Assembly (NCBI GenBank): GCA_011372105.1
Contig: DRTT01000109.1
Coordinates: 1 to 7,647, forward strand
Length of the DNA: 7,647 nt
Reading direction: 5' to 3'
Source of the DNA: Candidatus Aerophobota bacterium
Lineage (GTDB): Bacteria; Aerophobota; Aerophobia; Aerophobales; B3-G15
A program made the position numbers and the translations under genes. This document shows positions 1-6,955 of the stretch, in pieces; position 1 is the stretch's first letter, and the number at the start of each line of letters is the position of its first letter. The notes under the pieces were generated by a model. It ran no database searches. It was not told the origin of the DNA and saw nothing but the letters and a program-made list of their open reading frames with translations.

Positions 1-836
1 ACAATCCTGGATATCTTCTCTTTTAATCCGCTTAATCCATCTGCCTTAATATGTCTTTCATAAAAGTGCAACATGTAAAGAGCAGCCTCAAGTAAGTGCA
101 AGCAAACAGAAGTATACCCTCTCATCTTCTTCAGTCTTTTATCTTCTTTTTCCTCTTTACTACCACTTATATAGCTGTCGTATTTTGACTGAATTCTGTG
201 AAAGGCACTTGAAAGCTCCTCTATTTTATCCTCAGTTGGCTCCTCTTCTTCCAAAAGCTGGGCTAATCTATCTGCAACATCAACATAGGCAAAAGTAACC
301 TCAATCACCTTTTCTTCTTGATAGAGGCAGCAATAATCCTCATCAATATCCTGAACAAGATATTCCTGAATTTCTGCCTCCATGAAGTCTTCCTCATTAA
401 GATAAGAGGAAGGAACCTTTATCCCTATAGAAAGAGCTTCTTCTTTCAAAGCTTTATAAAGATTTGAAATAGAGCTGTTACAAAACTCCAGAGAATTTTT
501 AATATCTGTCAAAAGTTTGCCGTCTTTTTCCACTCCATAGCTTTTATATCTGTTCTGGATGTGTTTTAAAGTATGGGCAGTTCTGGCAATCCATCTTATA
601 CAGGCAACAAGCTCCGTAAAGAAAGCAAAGGTTTTATTTCCCCTTGCTTTGTGATCATCAAGGAATGTTTCCAGAATATGTGCCTCATTTTCCAGGTTAG
701 AATAGTAGTTCTGACTGAAGTATCTCTTTTTTAATATTAAATTACCCACCTTAAAGAATCTCTGCGCTCTTTTCTCAAGCTTTAAAGTAAATTCTTCTTT
801 GGAAATAACCTTACCTAAGGGCTTACCTCTTTCCAT
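1..836 (-). CDS. Unrecognised helical protein, 3' end cut by window edge
   Basis: Reading the minus strand from ATG at 836 gives 278 codons without a stop, running off the left edge, so the C-terminus is missing. The start is supported by GGAG at 846-843, six bases upstream, and by a minus-strand promoter at 943-916. The frame is also open upstream to a stop at 947-945, but no better start is seen. I do not recognise the family. The protein has no signal peptide or membrane segment and looks almost entirely alpha-helical. Its N-terminus is basic (about residues 1-40). A core that looks motif-like follows: FLDDHKARGNKTFAFFTELV (58-77), then a short Arg/Trp/His-rich helix reaching LKHIQNRY near 90-97. 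An acidic stretch (EEEEPTEDK) lies around two thirds in, then a Lys/Glu coiled-coil-like linker and another helix. No catalytic motif is visible. It is divergent from the HD gene. The coding call is firm; the function is unknown. Confidence 0.8.
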   Translation of the reverse strand, partial: MERGKPLGKVISKEEFTLKLEKRAQRFFKVGNLILKKRYFSQNYYSNLENEAHILETFLDDHKARGNKTFAFFTELVACIRWIARTAHTLKHIQNRYKSYGVEKDGKLLTDIKNSLEFCNSSISNLYKALKEEALSIGIKVPSSYLNEEDFMEAEIQEYLVQDIDEDYCCLYQEEKVIEVTFAYVDVADRLAQLLEEEEPTEDKIEELSSAFHRIQSKYDSYISGSKEEKEDKRLKKMRGYTSVCLHLLEAALYMLHFYERHIKADGLSGLKEKISRI

Positions 837-915
837 ATCAAGCTCCACACAAGAAAAGTCCTTAATGGAAGATAATATCTTATTTGGGGTTATCAACGAA
901 CAACATCCGTTTATT

Positions 916-943
916 AGTATACAATCTACCAGATGAAAATCAA
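916..943 (-). promoter_or_regulatory. Sigma70-type promoter for the minus-strand gene
   Basis: On the minus strand, TTGATT (943-938) is followed after 16 bases by TATACT (921-916). Transcription would start near 909, leaving a leader of about 70 bases before the ATG at 836. It is called from sequence match only; its position upstream of a good ribosome binding site and long open frame supports it. Confidence 0.55.
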
Positions 944-957
944 GTTAAAGTTAAAAA

Positions 958-985
958 TTGACGCATTTTTCTAAGCTGATAAAAT
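958..985 (+). promoter_or_regulatory. Sigma70-type promoter for the HD-hydrolase unit
   Basis: TTGACG (958-963), a 16-base spacer and TAAAAT (980-985) lie 32 bases before the ATG at 1018. The promoter is back to back with the minus-strand promoter; their -35 boxes are only 14 bases apart, so a single regulator bound between them could affect both. No clear operator palindrome is seen there. Confidence 0.6.
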
Positions 986-1017
986 CAGAAGAGAAATAAA
1001 TAAAGAAGGAGGAGAAA

Positions 1018-1575
1018 ATGTGGCCGACAAGAGAGGAAGCTTTTTCTCTTTTAAAGCAATACACTAAAAGCGAAAATCTCATAAAACATGCCTTAGCAGT
1101 TGAGGCAGCTATGAGGAAATATGCTGAAAAATTTGGTGAAGACCCTGAAAAGTGGGGGGTGACAGGACTTCTGCATGACTTTGACTATGAAAAATATCCC
1201 TCGCCACAGGACCATCCTTTCAAAGGAGTGCAAATACTCAAAGAAAAAGGTTACTCTGAGGAGATGATTCAGGCTATCCTTGCCCACGGAGATCATACAG
1301 GTGTTCCAAGGCAGACACTCCTTGCCAAGACACTTTATGCAGTGGATGAATTAACAGGATTTATAGTGGCAGTGGCACTTGTCCGTCCCACCAAAAAAAT
1401 ATCTGATGTAACGGTAAAGTCAATAATGAAAAAATGGAAAGATAAAGCTTTTGCAAGAGGCGTAAAAAGAGAAAATATAGAAAAGGGAGCAAAAGAGCTC
1501 GGAGTTGATCTGAAGGAGCATATAGAATGCGTGCTTGAAGCAATGAAAAGTATATCAGAGAAATTGGGACTTTAA
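1018..1575 (+). CDS. Stand-alone HD-domain metal-dependent hydrolase
   Basis: This 185-residue cytoplasmic protein is almost entirely one HD domain, the metal-dependent phosphohydrolase fold that cleaves phosphate esters or anhydrides of nucleotides and related substrates. The metal-ligand pattern is visible in order: H24, H53-D54 (in GLLHDFDYEKYP), H66, H90 and H93 (in AHGDHTG), and D110 (in YAVDELTGF). The arrangement resembles the small predicted HD hydrolases of the COG2316 type, whose substrate is not established. There is no attached KH, GGDEF, CRS or nucleotidyltransferase domain, so it is not RNase Y, PgpH or RelA-like. The start is well set by AAGGAGG at 1006-1012, five bases before ATG, and by a promoter at 958-985. 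It is probably co-transcribed with the FAD enzyme 20 bases downstream. Fold confidence is high; the substrate is unknown. Confidence 0.88.
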   Translation: MWPTREEAFSLLKQYTKSENLIKHALAVEAAMRKYAEKFGEDPEKWGVTGLLHDFDYEKYPSPQDHPFKGVQILKEKGYSEEMIQAILAHGDHTGVPRQTLLAKTLYAVDELTGFIVAVALVRPTKKISDVTVKSIMKKWKDKAFARGVKRENIEKGAKELGVDLKEHIECVLEAMKSISEKLGL

Positions 1576-1595
1576 ATATTTTTACAGACTTAAAA

Positions 1596-2693
1596 ATGCG
1601 TATAGTTATAACAGGAGCAGGACCTGTAGGATGCTACTTAGGAAGACTTTTAAAGTATTATGGATTTTCTCCGGTTATAATTGAGGAACACAGGGAAATA
1701 GGAATTCCAAAACACTGCGCAGGACTTGTGGGAAGTGGCCTTTTTGAAAAAAGAAAAATTTCTTTACCTTATGATGTGGTGGAAAATGAAATAAACGGAG
1801 CCATTATCTTCTACAAAGGCAAAAACTTTTATCTGGAAAGAAAAGGTGTTGCCTTTGTAATTAACAGGGAAAAGTTTGATAAGAAGCTATCTGAGGGGCT
1901 TGAAATTAGAAGGGGGGCAAAGCTTTCTTCTTTTGAAAAGAGGGGGAGAGAATATCTTTTGCACACAAAAAAAGAAAAACTAAAATGCGATATCTTAATT
2001 GGAGCAGATGGAGCAACCTCAACAGTAAGGAAAAAAGGCGGTTTGAATTTAAAACCTACCTATTACAAAGGGCTGCAATTTAGAGTAGAGCAAAAAATAA
2101 GCCCTCCTGACATGGTGCAAATTTATTTTACAAAACCCTTTCTTTACTTTTGCTGGCTGATTCCTGAAAGTGAGAAGATAACCCGTGTTGGGTGTATCTC
2201 TCCTTATCCTCTCAAAACACTTAAGTCTTTTATGGAAAAGATAAAAATAAGAGGCAAAATAATAGAGAGAATGGGAGGAGTTATACCCATAGGATATGGA
2301 GAGACCTCAAAAGACAATATTGCTCTTGTGGGCGATGCTGCCTGTCAAGTGAAGCCTTTAAGTGGAGGGGGACTTTACTATGGAATAAAATGTGCAGAAG
2401 TCCTTGCTGATTGCATAAAAAAAGGAGAAATTTCATCTTACGATAGGGAGTGGAAAAAAATAATAGGAAAGGAAATTAACCTTTCCTTAAGGATAAGAAG
2501 ATTTCTGGAAAAAAAAGATATAAGATTCTTAGAAAGACTTTTTAATCTTGCCAGGAAAAATTCTCACCTCATTGAAAAAATTGCCGATTTTGAAAAACAT
2601 TCATTCAGCGTATTTTCTTTTGCAAAACTTATAGAGAAAAATATTTCTACAATTTTACTTAAAGACTTTCTTCGAAAACTCCTGTTGACATAA
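1596..2693 (+). CDS. FAD-dependent oxidoreductase, geranylgeranyl-reductase family
   Basis: The 365-residue protein has the PHBH-type FAD fold. GAGPVG (7-12) is the dinucleotide-binding loop, with E30/E31 at the end of the second strand for the adenosine ribose. PKHCAGL (38-44) matches the P-x-x-C-x-G element typical of geranylgeranyl reductases. GADGATS (136-142) and VGDAACQVKPLSGGG (245-259) are the second and third flavin motifs. Family members saturate isoprenoid chains of archaeal lipids, chlorophyll or quinones, or act on other lipids. The C-terminal part is short (many relatives have 390-450 residues) and Lys-rich, possibly membrane-associating, but no transmembrane helix is obvious. 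The start gives the normal N-terminal beta strand. No Shine-Dalgarno site is visible in the 20-base gap (TTTTTACAGACTTAAAA), so translation may depend on coupling to the HD gene. The family call is good; the substrate is inferred only, and another flavin dehydrogenase of COG0644 is possible. Confidence 0.82.
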   Translation: MRIVITGAGPVGCYLGRLLKYYGFSPVIIEEHREIGIPKHCAGLVGSGLFEKRKISLPYDVVENEINGAIIFYKGKNFYLERKGVAFVINREKFDKKLSEGLEIRRGAKLSSFEKRGREYLLHTKKEKLKCDILIGADGATSTVRKKGGLNLKPTYYKGLQFRVEQKISPPDMVQIYFTKPFLYFCWLIPESEKITRVGCISPYPLKTLKSFMEKIKIRGKIIERMGGVIPIGYGETSKDNIALVGDAACQVKPLSGGGLYYGIKCAEVLADCIKKGEISSYDREWKKIIGKEINLSLRIRRFLEKKDIRFLERLFNLARKNSHLIEKIADFEKHSFSVFSFAKLIEKNISTILLKDFLRKLLLT

Positions 2694-2713
2694 AAGGTAA
2701 ATCCTGATAAAAT
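2685..2713 (+). promoter_or_regulatory. Consensus sigma70 promoter for the dehydrogenase-kinase unit
   Basis: A perfect TTGACA (2685-2690) is followed by a 17-base spacer and TAAAAT (2708-2713). The -35 box lies inside the last codons of the FAD gene and directly abuts its TAA stop. The expected start near 2720 gives a leader of about 50 bases before the ATG at 2770, whose GGAG (2760-2763) is six bases upstream. This is the strongest promoter match in the window and separates the metabolic pair from the preceding unit. Confidence 0.7.
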
Positions 2714-2769
2714 GAAAAGTAAGGAATAAAGTATACTAAATATTAAATAAACTAAACACGGAGTTTGAT

Positions 2770-3768
2770 ATGAAGAAAGTCCTTCTGCCCCAGAAAATTC
2801 ACCAAGCAGGAATGAATCTCCTGGAAGGAAAGGTAGATGTAGTAGTTGCCCCTGATACATCAAAAAAGACAATTAAAAATCTTGCAAAAGACGTTCATGC
2901 AATAATATTAAGAACTGGCGCTAAAATAGATAAAGAAATAATTCAGGAAGCAAAAAATCTTAAAATTATATCAAGAACTGGTGCAGGCGTTGATAATGTG
3001 GATGTGGAAGAGGCAACAAAAAGGGGCATCCTTGTCTGTAATCTCCCTGGGGTTAATGCTTTATCTGTAGCAGAACACACCGTTGCCTTTATTCTGTCTC
3101 TTGCAAAGCAGCTAAAATTTATGGATGATGCTACAAGAGAAGGAAACTGGGGTGCAAGAAACAGATATGAAGCAGTAGATGTCAGAGGTAAAATTCTGGG
3201 AATTGTTGGTGCAGGAAAAATAGGTTCTCAAGTTGCCAAAATCTGTCAGACAGGATTGGGTATGCAGGTTATTGCCTATGATCCCTTTGTAGCAAAAGGA
3301 GGAGAGATAAAAGATGGCATAAAATTTTGTGGAAAAATAGAGGAGATATTTGAAAAAGCTGACTTTGTTTCAATCCACGTAACAGGAGGACCAAAAACAC
3401 GCCATCTTATAACAGAAAAGCTCTTGGGTAAGATGAAAAAGGAGGCTTATTTTATAAACACCTCAAGGGGAGAGGTAGTAGATGAGGAGGCTTTAATTAA
3501 AGCTTTAAAAGAAGGAAGAATAAAAGGAGCTGCCCTTGACGTTTTTTCTCAGGAACCCCCACCTCAAGATAATCCTCTTTTAAAAATGGATAACGTCATC
3601 TTGTCTCCTCATTCTGCCTCTCTCACAAAAGAGTGCGTTGCCCGCCTTGCAGAGGGAGCCTGTCAGGCTGTACTTGACTTTTTTTCCGGCAAACTCCCAA
3701 AATACATATTTAACAGAAAGGAACTTGAGGAGGCTGGATTTATCAGAGAAGAAAAATTTAAAAATTAG
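2770..3768 (+). CDS. D-2-hydroxyacid dehydrogenase, 3-phosphoglycerate dehydrogenase type, no ACT domain
   Basis: This 332-residue NAD-dependent enzyme should interconvert a D-2-hydroxy acid and its 2-keto acid. The Rossmann loop GAGKIG (147-152) is followed by D171, which favours NAD over NADP. The catalytic triad of the family is intact: R233 in NTSRGE, E262 in SQEPP and H281 in LSPHSA. The substrate-domain signature ISRTGAGVDNVD (67-78) and the VAEHTVAFIL helix (100-109) are present. It ends after the catalytic domains, without the C-terminal ACT or ASB domains of regulated SerA proteins, so it could be a short serine-pathway SerA, a hydroxypyruvate or glyoxylate reductase, or a sugar-acid dehydrogenase. 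The usual PLTPET-like loop before the RHLI helix reads TGGPKT. It is followed after 11 bases by an FGGY kinase, which favours a catabolic role over serine synthesis; this is inference. The start is supported by GGAG with six-base spacing. Confidence 0.88.
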   Translation: MKKVLLPQKIHQAGMNLLEGKVDVVVAPDTSKKTIKNLAKDVHAIILRTGAKIDKEIIQEAKNLKIISRTGAGVDNVDVEEATKRGILVCNLPGVNALSVAEHTVAFILSLAKQLKFMDDATREGNWGARNRYEAVDVRGKILGIVGAGKIGSQVAKICQTGLGMQVIAYDPFVAKGGEIKDGIKFCGKIEEIFEKADFVSIHVTGGPKTRHLITEKLLGKMKKEAYFINTSRGEVVDEEALIKALKEGRIKGAALDVFSQEPPPQDNPLLKMDNVILSPHSASLTKECVARLAEGACQAVLDFFSGKLPKYIFNRKELEEAGFIREEKFKN

Positions 3769-3779
3769 AAGGTTTCCCA

Positions 3780-5105
3780 ATGAGTAAAAAGTCCTACGTG
3801 CTGGCACTTGATATAGGGACCTCTTCTTTAAAATCTGCCTTATTTGATGAAAATTTCAAGATAGTGACGCAACAAAAGGCAGAATACACCTATGAAACCT
3901 ATGGAATGAGTGTTCAAATGGATGCAGAAAAAGTATGGAAAGCTTTTCTTAAAGTCACAGAAAAATTAAAAGATTATCTTAACAAGGTAGAGCTTATAGT
4001 TCAGTGTGTATTCAGTCCTGCCCTTATTGCTATGGATAAGGAGGGAATCCCTCTTTATCCTGCCATTATTCACTGGGACAGAAGAAGTGTAAAACAAGCA
4101 AAAAAAGCTTTATCCATAATAGGTAAGGAAAGATTTTTAAAGATAGCAGGCAATATACCCTATCCCGGGGGAATATCTGTAACAAGCATACTGTGGTTAA
4201 AAGAAAAAGAGGCTGATGCTTTTAAAAAAGCATTTAAATTTGGCCACATGAATACATTTTTTGTAAAAAGATTAACAGGGAACTGGAGCATTGATCCCAC
4301 CAACGCTTCCTTAACAGGTCTTTACAATACTGTGGCCTATTCTGACTGGTGTGAGGAATTCTGTCGGGAGCTTGAAATTCCTCTTGAAAAACTTCCTCCT
4401 GTTGTTCCTTCACTTAAAATTGTGGGTAAGGTAAAAAAAGAGGCGGCAAAGACTACAGGGATAAAGGCAGGGGTACCTGTGCTTATGGGCTCAAATGACA
4501 CCTCCTCTGCTGCAGTGGGTGCAGGTCTTGTAAAAAGTGGGCAGATATTAAATATCACCGGAAGCTCTGAAATTATAACCATATGTCTTGAAAAACCCAT
4601 ACCTGATGAGAAGTATTACCTGCGAACTCATCCTTTCCCTGACAGGTGGCTAATGTATGACATCACCACAGGAGGATTTGCCCTTGAATGGTTTTATTCC
4701 CAATTCTGTAAAGAAATGAACAGAGAGGAGTTTTATAACCTTTATCTCGGGAAAGTATTGGAAAGAAGAACAAAATGCAAGGTGAAATTTAATCCTCATC
4801 TTGCAGGAGATAGAACAAGTCTGAGGCAGAAAACAGCCTCCTTTTCAGGACTTACCCTGAGCACCACAAGAGATGATTGTCTCTATGCCCTGATGGAGGC
4901 AACTGTGGGGAGAATGAAAAAAACCCTTGATAAGATGGCAAAGCGCATAGAACTTGAAAAAACTATGTACCTCACAGGCGGAGGGGCAAATCCTGTAATG
5001 ATGGATTACAAAAAAAGGATTTTTAAAGGTTTTGAAATAAAGGTAAAAGAAAATTGCTCCATTCTGGGATGTGCCGAAATGGCAAAACTTGTAATGAAAA
5101 AGTAA
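3780..5105 (+). CDS. FGGY-family carbohydrate kinase (xylulokinase-like)
   Basis: The 441-residue protein belongs to the FGGY sugar kinases, which transfer phosphate from ATP to a sugar or polyol. DIGTSSLKSALFD (11-23) is the phosphate-1 loop. IHWDRR (97-102) carries the aspartate region that contacts substrate in relatives. GSND (237-240) provides the likely catalytic base D240. GSS (261-263) stands where many relatives have TGTS, and TGGGA (399-403) is the adenosine-binding loop. It is shorter than typical xylulo- or glycerol kinases (about 480-510), mainly at the C-terminus. The substrate cannot be read; a pentulose, tetrulose or related keto-sugar is plausible. It lies 11 bases after the dehydrogenase stop, with a modest GAAGG (3768-3772) seven bases before ATG, so the two are one operon and probably one pathway. 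No isomerase, aldolase or transporter is alongside. Confidence 0.87.
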   Translation: MSKKSYVLALDIGTSSLKSALFDENFKIVTQQKAEYTYETYGMSVQMDAEKVWKAFLKVTEKLKDYLNKVELIVQCVFSPALIAMDKEGIPLYPAIIHWDRRSVKQAKKALSIIGKERFLKIAGNIPYPGGISVTSILWLKEKEADAFKKAFKFGHMNTFFVKRLTGNWSIDPTNASLTGLYNTVAYSDWCEEFCRELEIPLEKLPPVVPSLKIVGKVKKEAAKTTGIKAGVPVLMGSNDTSSAAVGAGLVKSGQILNITGSSEIITICLEKPIPDEKYYLRTHPFPDRWLMYDITTGGFALEWFYSQFCKEMNREEFYNLYLGKVLERRTKCKVKFNPHLAGDRTSLRQKTASFSGLTLSTTRDDCLYALMEATVGRMKKTLDKMAKRIELEKTMYLTGGGANPVMMDYKKRIFKGFEIKVKENCSILGCAEMAKLVMKK

Positions 5106-5194
5106 AAGACCTGCCAGTATACACCTTTTAAAATCCTATCCTTAAATTACTGACAAATTTTCTATCTTTTCTTACCTGAAACGAAGTGATTAAG

Positions 5195-5205
5195 TGTAAA
5201 TTACA
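5195..5205. promoter_or_regulatory. Small palindrome TGTAAATTACA, possible operator
   Basis: Five-base arms TGTAA and TTACA flank a single A. This is the size of a half-turn repressor site, but it sits about 180 bases upstream of the nearest promoter and could arise by chance in AT-rich DNA. Confidence 0.2.
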
Positions 5206-5304
5206 TCAAATCTGCAGTTTCTATTGAATATCATTTATCATTTCCCACCTTTTCCACAATCTGTCAGAAAGAAGAAAATGTGCTTTATCCGGCAAATGCA
5301 AATA

Positions 5305-5324
5305 AGTGCACTTTTAAAGTTTAA
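5305..5324. repeat. Direct repeat copy 1 (AGTGCACTTTTAAAGTTTAA)
   Basis: First of two 20-base copies differing at a single base (G here, A in copy 2). Each contains the palindrome GTGCAC followed by TTTTAAA. The copies are 34 bases apart start to start, leaving a 14-base gap, close to three and a quarter helical turns. Confidence 0.75.
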
Positions 5325-5338
5325 ATCATCATAAAATC

Positions 5339-5358
5339 AGTGCACTTTTAAAATTTAA
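5339..5358. repeat. Direct repeat copy 2 (AGTGCACTTTTAAAATTTAA)
   Basis: Second copy, matching copy 1 at 19 of 20 positions. It ends exactly where a TTGACA box begins (5359), so a protein bound here would sit next to, or just upstream of, RNA polymerase at the rny promoter. This suggests an activator or repressor site pair, by inference. Confidence 0.75.
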
Positions 5359-5380
5359 TTGACAAGGCAAACTGTATATC

Positions 5381-5407
5381 TTGACAAAAAGCTTTAAAAG
5401 TTATAAT
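5381..5407. promoter_or_regulatory. Candidate plus-strand promoter for rny-nadD
   Basis: TTGACA (5381-5386) and TATAAT (5402-5407) are both perfect hexamers on the plus strand, but the spacer is only 15 bases, shorter than the optimal 17, so the promoter may need an activator. A further TTGACA at 5359-5364 has no suitable -10 box. The predicted start is near 5414, giving a leader of about 45 bases before the GTG at 5459. Confidence 0.5.
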
Positions 5408-5458
5408 CTGAAGTATGGAAGAAATTAATTGATCTTTGAAAACAAGAGGGGGTGAAGT

Positions 5459-6955
5459 GTGGTTGTGCCAATAATTATATCTATTATTGCAGGTTTAGGA
5501 GCAGGCTGGTTGATAAGTACCCTGTGGAATAAAGTGAAAGCAAACTCTCTTCTCCGCCAGGCTCAGGAGAGACTCTCCCGGGTGGAGGAAGAGATAAGGA
5601 ATAAAAAAAGAGAGTTTGAACTTGAAAAAAAAGAAGAGCTCCACAAAATCAGAGCTGCCTTTGAAAAGGAAAGTAGCGAAAAGAGGGAGGAACTAACAAG
5701 ACTTTCCAAGAAATTAATTGAAAGAGAGGAGAACCTTGATCGTCGTTTCCAAGAACTTGAAAGAAAGGCAAAAGAGCTTGTCAGTGAAGAGAAAAGGCTT
5801 GAGGAAGAGTATAAACTAAGATTAGAAAAAATTGCTGGTATCTCTTCTGAAGAAGCCAAGAAGATTCTTCTGGAAAATATAAAAAAAGAGGCAAAAGAAG
5901 AGGCTCTTAAGATAATTCAGGAAACTGAAAAAGAGGCAAAGGAGCTGGCTAACAAGAGAGCCAGAATGATAATTGCAACAGCTATTCAGCGTTGTGCAGT
6001 GGATCAGGTGGCAGAATCAACTGTTTCCATCGTTCCTCTGCCAAGCGAAGAGATGAAAGGTAGGGTAATAGGAAGGGAAGGAAGAAATATAAGGACTTTT
6101 GAAGCTTTAACAGGGGTGGATTTGATAGTAGATGACACTCCTGAAGCCGTAGCTATATCCTGTTTTGATCCTTTACGTAGAAAAATAGCAGAGATTTCCC
6201 TCCAGAGACTTATAGCCGACACAAGAATACATCCTGCTCGAATTGAGGAGGTTGTGGAAAAGGCAAAAAAGGAAATTGAGGAGTTAATTAAAGAAGAGGG
6301 AGAAAAGGTAGTTTTTGACCTCGGGATATCCGACATCTCTCCAGAACTTACAAGACTTTTGGGAAAACTTAAATTTCGAACAAGTTATGGTCAAAACGTC
6401 CTCCAGCATTCAAAAGAGGTAGCTTACATAGCAGGAATTATGGCATCGGAGATAGGGGCAGACAGTCATCTTGCCAAGAGGGCAGGACTTTTGCACGATA
6501 TTGGAAAAGCAATGGACCAGGAAATGGAAGGACCCCACGCTTTAATAGGAGCCCATCTTGCCAGAAGATATGGAGAAAATCCAGAAGTAGTGCATGCAAT
6601 TGCTGCCCATCATGAGGAAAAACCAGCAGAGACAGTTATTGCCGTGCTTATTCAAGCTGCAGATGCTATTTCTGCTTCAAGACCAGGAGCAAGAAAAGAG
6701 GTTCTTGAAGCTTACTTAAAAAGAATAGAATCTCTGGAAAAGATAGCAACCTCCTTTGACGGAGTGGAAAAAGCTTACGCCATCCAGGCAGGAAGAGAAG
6801 TTAGAATTATGGTTCATCCAAACAAAGTAAGCGATGAGGAAGCAGTTGCCCTCTGTAAAAATATAGCAAGTAAAGTGGAAAAAGAACTTAGCTATCCAGG
6901 ACAAATTAAGGTAACAGTTATAAGAGAATTAAGAGCAGTGGAATACGCAAAGTGA
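5459..6955 (+). CDS. rny: Ribonuclease Y, membrane-anchored endoribonuclease
   Basis: RNase Y starts mRNA decay by endonucleolytic cleavage at the inner face of the membrane. The 498 residues show the full family order: a single N-terminal transmembrane helix (about 3-22, VPIIISIIAGLGAGWLISTL), a long charged coiled coil (about 30-180, Glu/Lys/Arg-rich), a KH RNA-binding domain with the GxxG loop GREG (205-208) and VDDTPEA (224-230), and a catalytic HD domain with H317, H346-D347 (LLHDIGK), the HH pair at 384-385 and D402. Length is slightly below the common 510-520, the difference lying in the coiled coil. The GTG start has GGGGG (5448-5452) six bases upstream and leaves the membrane helix at the very N-terminus; a GTG two codons later would encode nearly the same protein. 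Its stop overlaps the start of nadD by four bases, suggesting coupled translation. Confidence 0.97.
   Translation: MVVPIIISIIAGLGAGWLISTLWNKVKANSLLRQAQERLSRVEEEIRNKKREFELEKKEELHKIRAAFEKESSEKREELTRLSKKLIEREENLDRRFQELERKAKELVSEEKRLEEEYKLRLEKIAGISSEEAKKILLENIKKEAKEEALKIIQETEKEAKELANKRARMIIATAIQRCAVDQVAESTVSIVPLPSEEMKGRVIGREGRNIRTFEALTGVDLIVDDTPEAVAISCFDPLRRKIAEISLQRLIADTRIHPARIEEVVEKAKKEIEELIKEEGEKVVFDLGISDISPELTRLLGKLKFRTSYGQNVLQHSKEVAYIAGIMASEIGADSHLAKRAGLLHDIGKAMDQEMEGPHALIGAHLARRYGENPEVVHAIAAHHEEKPAETVIAVLIQAADAISASRPGARKEVLEAYLKRIESLEKIATSFDGVEKAYAIQAGREVRIMVHPNKVSDEEAVALCKNIASKVEKELSYPGQIKVTVIRELRAVEYAK

Larger units (their letters stand above)
5106..5458. other. 353-bp non-coding region upstream of rny
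   Basis: This AT-rich gap holds no supported gene on either strand. Its first 200 bases show no GC-rich hairpin with a T-run, so no intrinsic terminator for the kinase gene is visible; the only notable item is a short palindrome at 5195-5205. The last 150 bases hold a 20-base direct repeat pair, two TTGACA boxes 22 bases apart and a TATAAT box, and look like the control region for rny-nadD. No tRNA or known riboswitch core is recognised. Confidence 0.7.

Noticed and set aside
837..896. Longer start for the minus-strand protein (GTG at 848 or TTG at 896)
   Set aside because: GTG 848 overlaps the Shine-Dalgarno site used by ATG 836, and TTG 896 has no ribosome binding site; ATG 836 has ideal spacing.
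5106..5160. Rho-independent terminator after the kinase gene
   Set aside because: No GC-rich stem followed by a T-run is present; CCTGCCAG has no complement nearby.
5278..5334. An 18-codon plus-strand frame starting ATG TGC in the rny upstream gap
   Set aside because: Only a purine-rich AAGAAG precedes it, its sequence is dictated by the direct repeat, and no family or toxin-like pattern is seen.
5415..5432. A five-codon frame (M-E-E-I-N) in the rny leader
   Set aside because: It has no ribosome binding site and would start almost at the predicted transcript start; too short to support as a leader peptide.
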